The notes beneath the pieces are model-generated. The model was given only the letters and a program-made list of their open reading frames with translations. It was not told where the DNA came from and ran no database searches. From DASZUK01 sp963844575 (lineage in GTDB: Bacteria; Actinomycetota; Acidimicrobiia; Acidimicrobiales; RAAP-2): 64,000 nucleotides of DNA. Below are positions 6,886 to 15,369 of this stretch, piece after piece. Within the stretch, counting starts at the first letter, position 1, and every line of letters begins with the position of its first letter. Location: NCBI GenBank assembly GCA_963844575.1, contig CAWJOU010000005.1, positions 1,984,001-2,048,000 on the forward strand, read 5' to 3'. A program made the position numbers and the translations under genes.

Positions 6886-8051
6886 TGCGAGGCGTCCTGC
6901 ACCCCCGCCCGCGGGGGCGCCGCCGGTGGTGGCTGGCGGGCCTGGTCGCCGCGGTCGCCTTGGCGGTGCTCTGCCTCGGCGGCGGGCGGGCCCAGGCTGC
7001 GCTCCCCGTCCACCCCGTCGTCGTCCAGCACCGGGTTGCCACTTCGGCCATTTCGCTCACGGCAGACCGCTCCCCCCGTCCGATCGAGGTGGGGCCGACA
7101 CTGCCGGGCGGATCGGCCACACCGAGCCCGCCGGCGACCTCGACAGGCAGCGGCACCAGTACACCGGGCTGCGGCCTGCTCGACATCTCCTGCCACATCA
7201 CCTCGGCCATCGACGGCTGGTTCAAGGATCTGGCCACGGAGGCGCTCAACCCGGTGCTCAACCTCCTGGGCAGGAGCGTGCTCGCCACCCCCAACCTCAC
7301 CGCCGGCCGGCTGGGCCAGCTGTGGGGGGTGATGGCCGGGATCGCCAACGCCCTGATGGTCCTGCTCGTCCTGGCCGGCGGGGCGGTGGTCATGGGCCAC
7401 GAGTCGGTCCAAACCCGCTACGGGCTGAAGGAGGTCCTGCCCCGCATCGTGGTCGGCATCGTGGCCGCCAACGCCAGCCTGTCCGTCGCCCACCTGGCCA
7501 CCGTGGCCACCAACTCGCTCGCCCAGGCCGTCCTCGGACAGGGGGTCGATCCGGCCAGCGCCACCCAGGCCCTCCAGAAGCTGGTGGTGGCACCGCTCGG
7601 GGACGGGAGCATCGCCGTGGTGCTGCTGGGCGTGGTGGTGGCCGTCCTCGCCCTGGTGCTGCTGGCCACCTACGTCGTCCGGGTGGCGGTGACCGGCATC
7701 CTGATCGTGGCGGCACCCCTCGCCCTCATCTGCCACGCCCTGCCCCAGGCCGAGGGGGCGGCCCGGCTGTGGTGGCGGGCCTTCCTGGGCGTCTTCGCCA
7801 TCCAGCTGGCCCAGTCCCTCGTGCTCGTCACCGCCCTGCGGGTTTTCCTGGCCTCGGACGGCTCCCTCGGGCTGTCGGGGTCGGGCGGGCTGGTCGACCT
7901 CCTGATCGGATCGTGCCTCCTCTGGGTGCTCATCCGCATTCCGGCCTGGGTGTCCCGGGCGGTGTTCTCCGGGGGACGGCGGGGCGGCTCGGGGGTGTTG
8001 CGCACCGCCGTCCTCTACAAGGCCGTGCGGGCCGGGATGGCGGCGCTGTGA
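6885..8051 (+). CDS. VirB6/TrbL-like polytopic membrane protein of the T4SS
   Basis: 388 aa from the ATG at 6885, which shares one base with the pilin stop. An N-terminal signal anchor (WWLAGLVAAVALAVLCLGGG) is followed by a Ser/Thr/Pro-rich external stretch, an amphipathic segment with CGLLDISCHI, then five or more transmembrane helices. The arrangement matches the TrbL/VirB6 inner-membrane channel component: a conserved W.F..LA..... region, then GVMAGIANALMVLLVLAGG and IAAPLALICHALPQAEGAA-like motifs. The conserved ALPQ...LWWRAF loop is seen at about residues 284-297. It sits between pilin and PrgI genes in the canonical order. It overlaps the next gene by GTGA. Confidence 0.85.
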   Translation: MRGVLHPRPRGRRRWWLAGLVAAVALAVLCLGGGRAQAALPVHPVVVQHRVATSAISLTADRSPRPIEVGPTLPGGSATPSPPATSTGSGTSTPGCGLLDISCHITSAIDGWFKDLATEALNPVLNLLGRSVLATPNLTAGRLGQLWGVMAGIANALMVLLVLAGGAVVMGHESVQTRYGLKEVLPRIVVGIVAANASLSVAHLATVATNSLAQAVLGQGVDPASATQALQKLVVAPLGDGSIAVVLLGVVVAVLALVLLATYVVRVAVTGILIVAAPLALICHALPQAEGAARLWWRAFLGVFAIQLAQSLVLVTALRVFLASDGSLGLSGSGGLVDLLIGSCLLWVLIRIPAWVSRAVFSGGRRGGSGVLRTAVLYKAVRAGMAAL

Positions 8052-9025
8052 GCGGCGCCCCCGAACGCCGGCCCCCCGAACGCCTGGACCAGCGCGTCCG
8101 CATCCCGGCTGACGTGGACCGGCCTGACCGGCTGCTGGCCGGGCTGACCGCCCGCCAACTGGTGGTGTTGGCCGGAGCGGCTCTCGTGCTGTGGGCCGGC
8201 TATGCCGCCACCCGCCGGGTCCTGCCCTTCCCGGTCTTCTGTGCCCTGGGGACGCCGGTGGCCCTGGTGGCGGCCGCGCTGGCCCTCGGACGCCGCGACG
8301 GTCTCGGCCTCGACCGGTTTCTGGCCGCCGCCGTGCGCCAGGCCCGGCGGCCGAGGCGGCTCGTGCCCGCCCCCGAGGGGGTGCGGGGCGCCCCGGTGTG
8401 GAGCGCCGTGCGGAGCGCCGGGCCGGTGCCCGCTGCCCTGGACCTCCCCGTGCGCGGCGTGGCACCCGACGGGACGGTCGACCTCGGTCCGGACGGGGCG
8501 GCGCTGGTCTGCCAGGCCTCCACGATCAGCTTCGCCCTCCGGACCGCCGATGAGCAGCGGGCCCTGGTGGCCGCCTTCGGCCGCTACCTCAACGGGCTGT
8601 CCCAGCCGTTCCAGGTGCTGGTGCGGAGCGAGCCGGTCGACCTCTCGACCCAGGCGGCCGAGCTGCGCCAGGCGGCCGGCGGCCTGCCCCACCCTGCCCT
8701 GGAGCGGGCGGCCCTGGCCCACGCCCGCTACCTGGACGAGCTCTCGGCCCGCACCGACCTGCTCGGCCGCCAGGTTCTGGTGGTCCTGCGCGACCCGGTC
8801 GTCCAGGAGGCCGGCGACCGGCTGCGGCGAGCGGCCGAGGAGGCCCGCCGCTCGCTGGGCGCCGCCGGGGTCCGGTTGTCGGTGCTCGACGGTGCCGGGG
8901 CGGTAGCCGCCCTGGCCGGCGCCCTCGACCCCTTCGGGCCGCCCCGGGTGGGCGCCGCCACCGGTCTGGTGACCGGCCCAGTGGACGACACGGGGGACGA
9001 CCCGGCGCACGGAGGGTCCCGGTGA
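8048..9025 (+). CDS. PrgI-family T4SS membrane protein
   Basis: 325 aa from the GTG at 8048. The N-terminus carries the PrgI signature: a short basic/acidic lead VRIPADVDRPDRLLAGLTAR followed by two closely spaced hydrophobic helices (about residues 36-52 and 58-77). The rest is cytoplasmic, beginning with a basic linker and then an alpha/beta region rich in LRQAAG and LDELSARTDL repeats that resembles the N-terminal part of VirB4/TrsE-type proteins. It is the partner of the VirB4 ATPase directly downstream, whose GTG overlaps its stop. The fused long C-terminus is common in actinobacterial elements. Confidence 0.85.
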   Translation: MSGAPERRPPERLDQRVRIPADVDRPDRLLAGLTARQLVVLAGAALVLWAGYAATRRVLPFPVFCALGTPVALVAAALALGRRDGLGLDRFLAAAVRQARRPRRLVPAPEGVRGAPVWSAVRSAGPVPAALDLPVRGVAPDGTVDLGPDGAALVCQASTISFALRTADEQRALVAAFGRYLNGLSQPFQVLVRSEPVDLSTQAAELRQAAGGLPHPALERAALAHARYLDELSARTDLLGRQVLVVLRDPVVQEAGDRLRRAAEEARRSLGAAGVRLSVLDGAGAVAALAGALDPFGPPRVGAATGLVTGPVDDTGDDPAHGGSR

Positions 9026-10785
9026 TCCGACCATCCCGCTCAACCGCCGGCACCGCTGCTCCGGCCGCCGCCACCGCGGCCAGCGCGGTCACTGGCTCCC
9101 CGCTGGGTCCCGACGCCGTCGAGGTTCGCCCCCGCTTCTTGGCCGTGGGGGCTGGCGTCTGCCGGACCCTGGCCGTCGTCGGCTACCCGAGGGAGGTGGG
9201 GGTGGGCTGGCTGGCCCCGCTCCTCGACCACCCCGGGCGGTTGGACGTGGCCGTGCACGTCGAGCCCGTCCCCAACCCGGTGGCCGCCCAGCGCCTCCGC
9301 CGCCAGCTGGCCCGCTTCGAGTCCTCCCGGCGGCTGGACGCGGCCAAGGGCCGGCTCGGCGACCCCGAGGCCGAGGTGGCGGCGGAGGACGCCCGGGACC
9401 TGGCTGCCCAGGTGGCCCGGGGGGAGGGCCGGCTCTTCCGGGTGGCGCTCGTCGTCACCGTCTGGGCTCACGACGAGCGGGGACTGGAGGCCGAGTGCGC
9501 CCGGGTGCGCTCGGCCATGGCATCACTCCTACTCGACCCCGTTCCCGCCACCTTCCGGACGCTGCAGGGCTGGCTGACCACCCTGCCCGTCGGTGTCGAC
9601 CTGCTCGGACTGCGCCGCACCCTCGACACCCAGGCCCTCGCCGCCGGGTTCCCGTTCTCGGGCACCGACCTCGACACCCCGGGCGGCCCCCTCTACGGCA
9701 CGACGACCGCCGGCTCGGGGGTGCTGCGCTGGGACCGGTTCTCCCAGGACAACTTCAACTCGGTCATCCTGGCCCGGTCGGGCTCGGGCAAGAGCTACCT
9801 GGCCAAACTGGAGATCCTCCGCTCCCTCTACCGGGGCATCGAGGCGCTGGTGGTCGACCCCGAGGACGAGTACCGCCGACTGGCTGAGGCGGTGGGCGGA
9901 GTGACCCTCGGCCTCGGGTCGGGGGCCAGGCTCAACCCCTTCGACCTCGCTCCGGGTCCCGAGCCCCTCACCCGGCGGGCCCTGTTCATCCACACGCTCG
10001 TCGCCGTTCTGCTCGGCGAGTCGCCGGACCCGGCCACGACGGCCGCCCTGGACGAGGCGGTGCTCGCCACCTATGCCGGGTCCGGCATCACCGCCGACCC
10101 CCGAACCCACTCCCGGCCGGCCCCGGTGCTGGCCGACCTGGCCCGGACGCTCTCGGCCAGTGAGCAGCCGGGCGGCCGGAGGCTGGCCAACCGCCTCACC
10201 CCCTTCGTCTCGGGCAGCTTCAGGGGCCTGTTCTGTGGCCCCACCACCGTTCGTCCCGAGGGGCACCTGGTGGTCTTCAGCCTCCGGGACCTCCCTGACG
10301 AGCAGCGGGCGGTCGGCACCCTGCTGGCCCTCGACGCCATCTGGCACCGGGTGGCTGATCCCGGGGAGCGGCGGCGACGCCTGGTGACGGTGGACGAGGG
10401 CTGGCTGCTGCTCGGTGACCGCCACGGGGCGGAGTTCCTGTTCCGGGCGGCCAAGGCGGCCCGCAAGCACTGGGCCGGCCTGACGGTCGTGACCCAGGAC
10501 GCCGCCGACGTGCTCGGGAGCGACCTCGGCCGGGCGGTAGTGGCCAACGCCGCCACCCAGGTCCTCCTGCGCCAGGCACCCCAGACGATGGACCTGCTGG
10601 CCGAGCGGTTCGCCCTGAGCGACGGGGAGCGCCAGTTCCTGCTCGGCGCCGCCCGGGGGGAGGGCCTGCTCTGCGCCGGGGCCGAACGGGTGGCCTTCTC
10701 GGCCACGGCCTCCGAGGAGGAGCACCGCCTGGTCACCAGCGACCCGGCCGAGCTGGCCGCCCTCGACCCTGACCTCGAACCCTGA
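9022..10785 (+). CDS. VirB4-family T4SS ATPase
   Basis: 587 aa from the GTG at 9022. The C-terminal RecA-like domain carries Walker A ARSGSGKSYLAK (about residues 251-262), a DPEDEYRRL motif following strand 2, Walker B RLVTVDEGWLLL (about residues 452-463), and the TQD (sensor) motif at about 491. It energises assembly of the pilus/channel and sits under the VirB6-like channel with the PrgI protein. The order pilin, VirB6, PrgI, VirB4 and coupling protein is the compact actinobacterial type IV secretion layout. No defect is seen in the key residues. Confidence 0.94.
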   Translation: MIRPSRSTAGTAAPAAATAASAVTGSPLGPDAVEVRPRFLAVGAGVCRTLAVVGYPREVGVGWLAPLLDHPGRLDVAVHVEPVPNPVAAQRLRRQLARFESSRRLDAAKGRLGDPEAEVAAEDARDLAAQVARGEGRLFRVALVVTVWAHDERGLEAECARVRSAMASLLLDPVPATFRTLQGWLTTLPVGVDLLGLRRTLDTQALAAGFPFSGTDLDTPGGPLYGTTTAGSGVLRWDRFSQDNFNSVILARSGSGKSYLAKLEILRSLYRGIEALVVDPEDEYRRLAEAVGGVTLGLGSGARLNPFDLAPGPEPLTRRALFIHTLVAVLLGESPDPATTAALDEAVLATYAGSGITADPRTHSRPAPVLADLARTLSASEQPGGRRLANRLTPFVSGSFRGLFCGPTTVRPEGHLVVFSLRDLPDEQRAVGTLLALDAIWHRVADPGERRRRLVTVDEGWLLLGDRHGAEFLFRAAKAARKHWAGLTVVTQDAADVLGSDLGRAVVANAATQVLLRQAPQTMDLLAERFALSDGERQFLLGAARGEGLLCAGAERVAFSATASEEEHRLVTSDPAELAALDPDLEP

Positions 10786-10825
10786 CCCACCCCATCCAAA
10801 CGGACGCCGACGCAAAGGAGCCGCT

Positions 10826-11953
10826 GTGCCGATCACCCCAACCACCTCGGGTCCGGTGACCCCGCTCACGCACCTCCTCGCCCATCCGGCGAGCGGGTTC
10901 CACCGGCTTGCCGCCTACCTGACGTCCGACGCCCGGAGCGAGTGGCCGCTCTTCGTCGCCCTGTTCGGCGTTGGAGTGGTGACGATCATCGCCGTCCAGA
11001 TCTGGACGCTGCGGGTGGCCAGGCACGGGAAGTGCGTACTGGTCGACCCTCCGGCCGAGACCGATCCGGCCGCTGGCGCCGGCTTCTGGCGGATGGTCGC
11101 CGTGGTCATGGCCGGCCGGAGAGCGCTCCTCCCCGGCCGGCCGGCGGTGGCCTTCGAGATGTGGGCGACCGACGGCTCCACCCAGCTGCGCTGGTGGGTG
11201 CCCGGCGGGGTCTCGGCCACCGCTGTGGCCCAGGCGGCCGAGACGGCGTGGCCCGGGGCCCGGGCCACGCTCGTCGATCCGCCTCCCCCTTTCGCCCGGA
11301 CCCTCACCGGCCGCCGGCTGGTGCTGTCCGGTCGGAGCTGGCTGCCGCTCGGTGGCACCGGCGAACGGCGGGAGGTCGCCGACCCGATCGGGGGCGTCCT
11401 CTCCACCCTGGCGGCCACCGACACCAGTAATGGCAATGGCGGGGGCGAGGAGGTGGTCGTCCAGGTGGTTGCCCGCCCGGCTCGACGTAGGACCCTGGCT
11501 AGAGCCCGCCGGGCGGTGGCGGCAGCGCGCCGGGGTCGTCCGGCGAACGGGCGGTGGTCGACCGGCTTGGTCACGAACGGACCGGGGCCGAACACGGCCG
11601 ACCCGCTGGCCCTGGCCGACGCCAGGGACGGCACGGCCAAGCTGACCGCCGGTCCGCACTTCGAGGTGGCGATCCGCTTCGCCGTGGCCGGCGGATCGAA
11701 GCGTCACCGGCGGGCCCGGTGCCGCCAGCTGGCCGCCGCCTACGGCCTCTACGCCGGCCGGTCCCACCTCGTGGCCAGGGTCCTTTGGCTCCCCGACTGG
11801 GTGCTCACCAGCCGGCGGGTCGGCCGGGGGTTCCTCGTGTCCCTGCCCGAGCTGGCCGCCCTGGCCCACCTGCCGGCCACCCCCGCCCGCTACGGGCTGA
11901 CCGCCGCCCCGGCCCGCACCGTGGTCCCGCCCCGGGTGACGACCGATGGCTGA
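10826..11953 (+). CDS. Membrane-anchored T4SS accessory protein (N-terminal partner of the coupling ATPase)
   Basis: 375 aa from the GTG at 10826, preceded by AAAGGAG. One transmembrane helix (about residues 40-60, WPLFVALFGVGVVTIIAVQIW) is followed by a large cytoplasmic domain. That domain contains the WWVPGGVS motif (about residue 129) and the element FEVAIRFAVAGGSKRHRRAR, as in the region that precedes the ATPase in long actinobacterial TraG/VirD4-like proteins. It overlaps the coupling protein gene by 8 bases. It is probably the membrane half of a split coupling protein. The assignment rests on order and topology rather than a catalytic motif. Confidence 0.7.
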   Translation: MPITPTTSGPVTPLTHLLAHPASGFHRLAAYLTSDARSEWPLFVALFGVGVVTIIAVQIWTLRVARHGKCVLVDPPAETDPAAGAGFWRMVAVVMAGRRALLPGRPAVAFEMWATDGSTQLRWWVPGGVSATAVAQAAETAWPGARATLVDPPPPFARTLTGRRLVLSGRSWLPLGGTGERREVADPIGGVLSTLAATDTSNGNGGGEEVVVQVVARPARRRTLARARRAVAAARRGRPANGRWSTGLVTNGPGPNTADPLALADARDGTAKLTAGPHFEVAIRFAVAGGSKRHRRARCRQLAAAYGLYAGRSHLVARVLWLPDWVLTSRRVGRGFLVSLPELAALAHLPATPARYGLTAAPARTVVPPRVTTDG

Positions 11954-12005
11954 GCGATCAATGGCTGAGCGATCAATGGCTAAGCGAGCAGTGGCTGAGG
12001 AACGG
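11946..12005 (+). repeat. Four tandem 15-bp units at the start of the coupling-protein gene
   Basis: Units start at 11946, 11961, 11976 and 11991 and follow the pattern ATGGCTGAGCGATCA. The first two are identical and the last two have a few changes. They encode MAERS-MAERS-MAKRA-VAEER, so each unit supplies a possible in-frame start codon (ATG, ATG, ATG, GTG). The first unit overlaps the stop codon of the preceding gene. Slippage in whole units would not change the frame. Confidence 0.85.
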
Positions 12006-13485
12006 ACAGGGCCGGCCGGAGGTCTGCGGCTGGTGCCACCCGACGCGGTCTCCCGCCAGCGGAGCAAGCCCCTCGGGGTGGCCGACGCCGGGCCGAGGCG
12101 TACCGTCGGTCTCTCGGTGGAGGGCGCCCGCCACCACACCCACGTCATCGGGTCGACCGGGTCGGGCAAGTCGACGCTGCTGGCCAATCTGATCCTGGCC
12201 GACATCGCGGCCGGCCGGGGCACGGTGGTGCTCGACCCCAAGGGCGACCTGGTGACCGAGGTGCTGGCCCGGCTGCCGGCCCCGGTGGGGGAGCGCCTGG
12301 TGCTGCTCGACCCGGCAGAGACCGAGGCCCCGCCGGCCTTCAACGTCCTCGACGCCGCCGGCCGGGACCCCGAGCTGGTCACCGACCAGGTGGTGGGGGT
12401 CTTCCACCGGCTCTACGCCGGGGCCTGGGGGCCCCGGACCGAGGACGTGCTGCGCTCGGCCTGCTTCACCCTGGCCCGCCACCCCGGCACGACGCTGGCC
12501 GACGTGCCGCCGCTGCTCACCAACCCGCGCTTCCGCCAGCGGTTCACCGCCGACCTCCGCGACCCGTCGGGGGTCGGAGGCTTCTGGTCCTGGTATGACG
12601 GCCTGTCCGACGCCGCCCGCTCCCAGGTGATCGGCCCGGTTATCTACAAGCTGCCGCGCCGTCCTCACCCGGCGTTTCGCCGCCGACCTGCTGGGCACGG
12701 CCACCAGTTCCTTCTCCCTGGCCGAGATCTTGGACGGCGGGGTGCTGCTGGCCCGACTGCCCAAGGGCACCCTCGGGGAGGACACCGCCCGCCTGGTCGG
12801 CTCGCTGCTGCTGGCCAGCCTGTGGCAGGCGGCCACGGCCCGGATCGCCCAGCCCGAGGCCCGCCGGCTCGACGCCTCGGTCTACGTGGACGAGTGCCAG
12901 AACTTTCTCCACCTGCCTGGCTCGGTGGACGACGTCCTGGCCGAGGCCCGCGGCTACCGCTTCGCCCTCACCCTTGCCCACCAGCACCTCGACCAGCTGG
13001 GCAAGGAGCTGGCGTCGGCAGTGGCGGCCAACGCCCGCAACAAGATCTACTTCACCACCAGCCCCGACGACGCCCGGGTGCTGGCCCGCCACGTCTGCCC
13101 GTTCCTGGACGCCACCGACCTGGCCCACCTCGACCGCCACCAGGTGGCCTGCCGGCTGGTGGTCGACGGCCGCGACACGACCGGCTTCACCCTGGCCACC
13201 AGGCCCCTATCCGCCGTGACCCACGATCGGACCGATGAGCTCCGGGCGGCGGCTCGCCGGCGGGGCCGGCCGGCGGCCCTCCGCCGCCGTGAAGCCCTGG
13301 CCCGTCGCTGGGTGCACGATCCGGCCGAGGACCGGACGTCCGTTTCCCCGTCGGTCCCCGTGCCGATCCCCCCGCCGGTCCCCGTGGTGCCCTTGGAGAC
13401 CGGCATGGGAACCGGCACCCCTTCTCCGCCAACAGGGCCGGTGGATGCCGCTTTCCATCCTCGCCGACCAAATCCCGACTCGTAG
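11946..13485 (+). pseudogene. VirD4/TraG-type coupling ATPase, one-base frameshift
   Basis: Two frames together make a single coupling protein of about 512 aa. The 5' part (frame of 11946) has Walker A STGSGKSTLLAN and DPKGDL, and runs to VIGPVIYKL at about 12653. The 3' part (frame of 12655) continues RAVLTRRFAADLLG, then LDGGVLLARLPKGTLGEDTA, Walker B DASVYVDECQNFLHLP, and THQH-like sensor residues LAHQHLDQLG. Removing one C from the CC at 12654-12655 (CTG-C-CGC-GCC-GTC) restores the expected KLRAVL junction seen in this family. It would dock the relaxosome to the secretion channel. As it stands the product is truncated after residue 236. A sequencing or assembly error is as likely as true inactivation. 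Confidence 0.85.
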
Positions 13486-13495
13486 GGGGAGTTCT

Positions 13496-14374
13496 GTGCC
13501 TTCGTCATTTCCTGTTGGACGACAATCGTCTTCCGCTTGGCCCTCTGCTGGATCGGATCCCTTGGCCGTCCTCCGCTCGCTCACCGAGCGGGACCGCTTC
13601 CTCCTCGACATGCTGGCCGAGCACGACGTCTTCACCACCGAACAGCTCGCAGAGCTGGCCTTCCCCAGCCTCCATGTCGCCCAGCGACGGCTGCTGCTGC
13701 TGACCAAGCGAGGAGTCCTCGACCGGTTCCGTTGGCGGGTGGCCGTCGGCTCGGTCCCCTGGCACTACGTGCTCGGCGGGGTGGGGGAGGCCATCGCCGC
13801 CGCGGTGCGGGGAGCCGACCCGCCCTCACCGGCCGAGCGCCGCCGCCGGGCGCTCAAGCTGGCCGCCAGTCCCCGGCTCGACCACCTCCTCGGCTGCAAC
13901 GGCTGGTTCTGCTCGCTCGTCGCCGAGGCCCGGCGACGGCAGGCAACGCTCGGTGCCTGGTGGTCCGAGCGGCGGTGCACCGAGCGGTTCGGGGCCATCG
14001 TCCGGCCCGACGGTTACGGCGCCTGGGCCGAGGGTGGCCGGGAAGTCGAGTTCTTCGTCGAGTACGACACCGGCACCGAGACCTTGCGCCGGCTGGTCGA
14101 GAAGCTCGACGGCTACGCCGAGCTGGCGGCGGCCGGTGGTCCCCGGCTGCCCGTCTGCTTCTGGCTGCCGACGGCGACCCGGGAGGCCCACCTGCGGTCG
14201 CTGCTGGCCGATCGGTCCGTGCCGGCACCGGCCGCCACCGGCTCAGCGGAGCTGGCAGCGGGGCTGGGCGAGAGTCCGGCCGGTCCGCTGTGGCTGGTCC
14301 CCGGCACCGGGCGCCGGGTACGGCTCGTCGACCTCGGTGCCACGGGTGGCAGGGGTCGCGTGACCGGCGGGTGA
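13496..14374 (+). CDS. Replication-relaxation family protein
   Basis: 292 aa from the GTG at 13496, preceded by AGGGGGAG. An N-terminal winged helix, about residues 25-75, is visible: LTERDRFLLDMLAEHDVFTT with LAELAFPSLHVAQRRLLLL. It is followed by a domain with the acidic strand pattern REVEFFVEYDTGTETLRRL and LPVCFWLPTATREAHL, characteristic of the replication-relaxation (Replic_Relax) family found next to coupling proteins in actinobacterial plasmids. It probably binds the origin or nick region and assists relaxosome or rolling-circle processing. It overlaps the next gene by GTGA. A dedicated relaxase with a HUH or MOB motif is not visible, so this protein may serve part of that role. Confidence 0.78.
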   Translation: MPSSFPVGRQSSSAWPSAGSDPLAVLRSLTERDRFLLDMLAEHDVFTTEQLAELAFPSLHVAQRRLLLLTKRGVLDRFRWRVAVGSVPWHYVLGGVGEAIAAAVRGADPPSPAERRRRALKLAASPRLDHLLGCNGWFCSLVAEARRRQATLGAWWSERRCTERFGAIVRPDGYGAWAEGGREVEFFVEYDTGTETLRRLVEKLDGYAELAAAGGPRLPVCFWLPTATREAHLRSLLADRSVPAPAATGSAELAAGLGESPAGPLWLVPGTGRRVRLVDLGATGGRGRVTGG

Positions 14375-15339
14375 CGGCCAGCTTGGGCCGGGCCGTGGGA
14401 GCCGGCATGGCCGGGCTCGTCGGGCTGGTGGCCTTGGTGGGCGCCGCGGCCGGCGGGGGCGGCACCGGGGCGGTCCTGGGCGGCACCGGTGGCCCGACGG
14501 CGGCAGCAGCCGCCAGCATCCCCGCCCCATATCTCGCTCTCTACCAGGCGGCCGCGGCCACCTGTCCCGGGCTGCCCTGGACGGTGCTGGCGGCCATCGG
14601 GACGGTGGAATCCGACAACGGCCAGTCCACCCTCCCCGGCGTTCACTCCGGGATCAACGAGGCCGGCGTCGCCGAAGGGCCCATGCAATTTGAGGTCGTC
14701 ACCTTCGCTGAGTACGACGAGCCGGTGCCGCCCGGCGGAGCCACACCCCCCAGCCCCTACGACCCGACCGACGCCATCTACGCCGCCGCCCGGCTGCTCT
14801 GCGCCAACGGGGCGGCCAACGGCACCGACATCCCTGGGGCGGTCGAGCAGTACAACCACACATCGGCCTACGTGGCCGACGTCCTCTCGCTGGCCGCCAC
14901 CTACGGCAAGATCACAGCCACGGAGACGACTTCGGCCGCGCCGAATGCCGTGGCGGCGACCGCCATCGCCTACGCCGAGCAGCAGCTGGGGACGCCCTAT
15001 GTGTGGGGCGGCGAGACGCCGGGTGTCGGCTTCGACTGCTCCGGACTGGTACAGGCCGCCTACCGAGCGGCAGGGGTAGACCTCCCCCGGGTGGCCCAGA
15101 CACAGTTCGACGCCGGCCCAGCGGTGCCTGCCGCCGCACCGATTGAACCGGGCGATCTCATGTTTTTCGGCTCACGCCCCACCGACGTCACCCACGTGGG
15201 GATCTATCTCGGCGGCGGCCAGATGGTCGACGCTCCGTATACGGGGACGGTGGTGAGGGTCGACCAGGTACCGACGACGCCAGGGGCGAATTGGGGCGGA
15301 GAAGAGTTCGTCGGGGCAACGTCGCCCTTTGTTGCGTAG
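14371..15339 (+). CDS. VirB1-like lytic transglycosylase / NlpC-P60 peptidoglycan hydrolase
   Basis: 322 aa from the GTG at 14371. The order is a hydrophobic signal segment (about residues 10-32), then a transglycosylase-like domain with the catalytic Glu in GTVESDNG (about residue 80), and GPMQFE..TF. A C-terminal NlpC/P60 domain follows, with the catalytic Cys in FDCSGL (about 225), the His in THVGIYL (about 275) and the usual GDLMFF strand. It opens the peptidoglycan so that the secretion apparatus can span the wall. It is the last gene of the coupled transfer operon. Both active-site sets look intact. Confidence 0.92.
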   Translation: MTASLGRAVGAGMAGLVGLVALVGAAAGGGGTGAVLGGTGGPTAAAAASIPAPYLALYQAAAATCPGLPWTVLAAIGTVESDNGQSTLPGVHSGINEAGVAEGPMQFEVVTFAEYDEPVPPGGATPPSPYDPTDAIYAAARLLCANGAANGTDIPGAVEQYNHTSAYVADVLSLAATYGKITATETTSAAPNAVAATAIAYAEQQLGTPYVWGGETPGVGFDCSGLVQAAYRAAGVDLPRVAQTQFDAGPAVPAAAPIEPGDLMFFGSRPTDVTHVGIYLGGGQMVDAPYTGTVVRVDQVPTTPGANWGGEEFVGATSPFVA

Positions 15340-15369
15340 TACTCAGTTGCCGGCGGTACGGTTCTGGCC

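Noticed and set aside
13235..13495. 5' extension of the replication-relaxation gene into the coupling protein region
   Set aside because: It is an alternate frame of the coupling protein 3' end; the GTG at 13496 has AGGGGGAG upstream and starts the conserved part.
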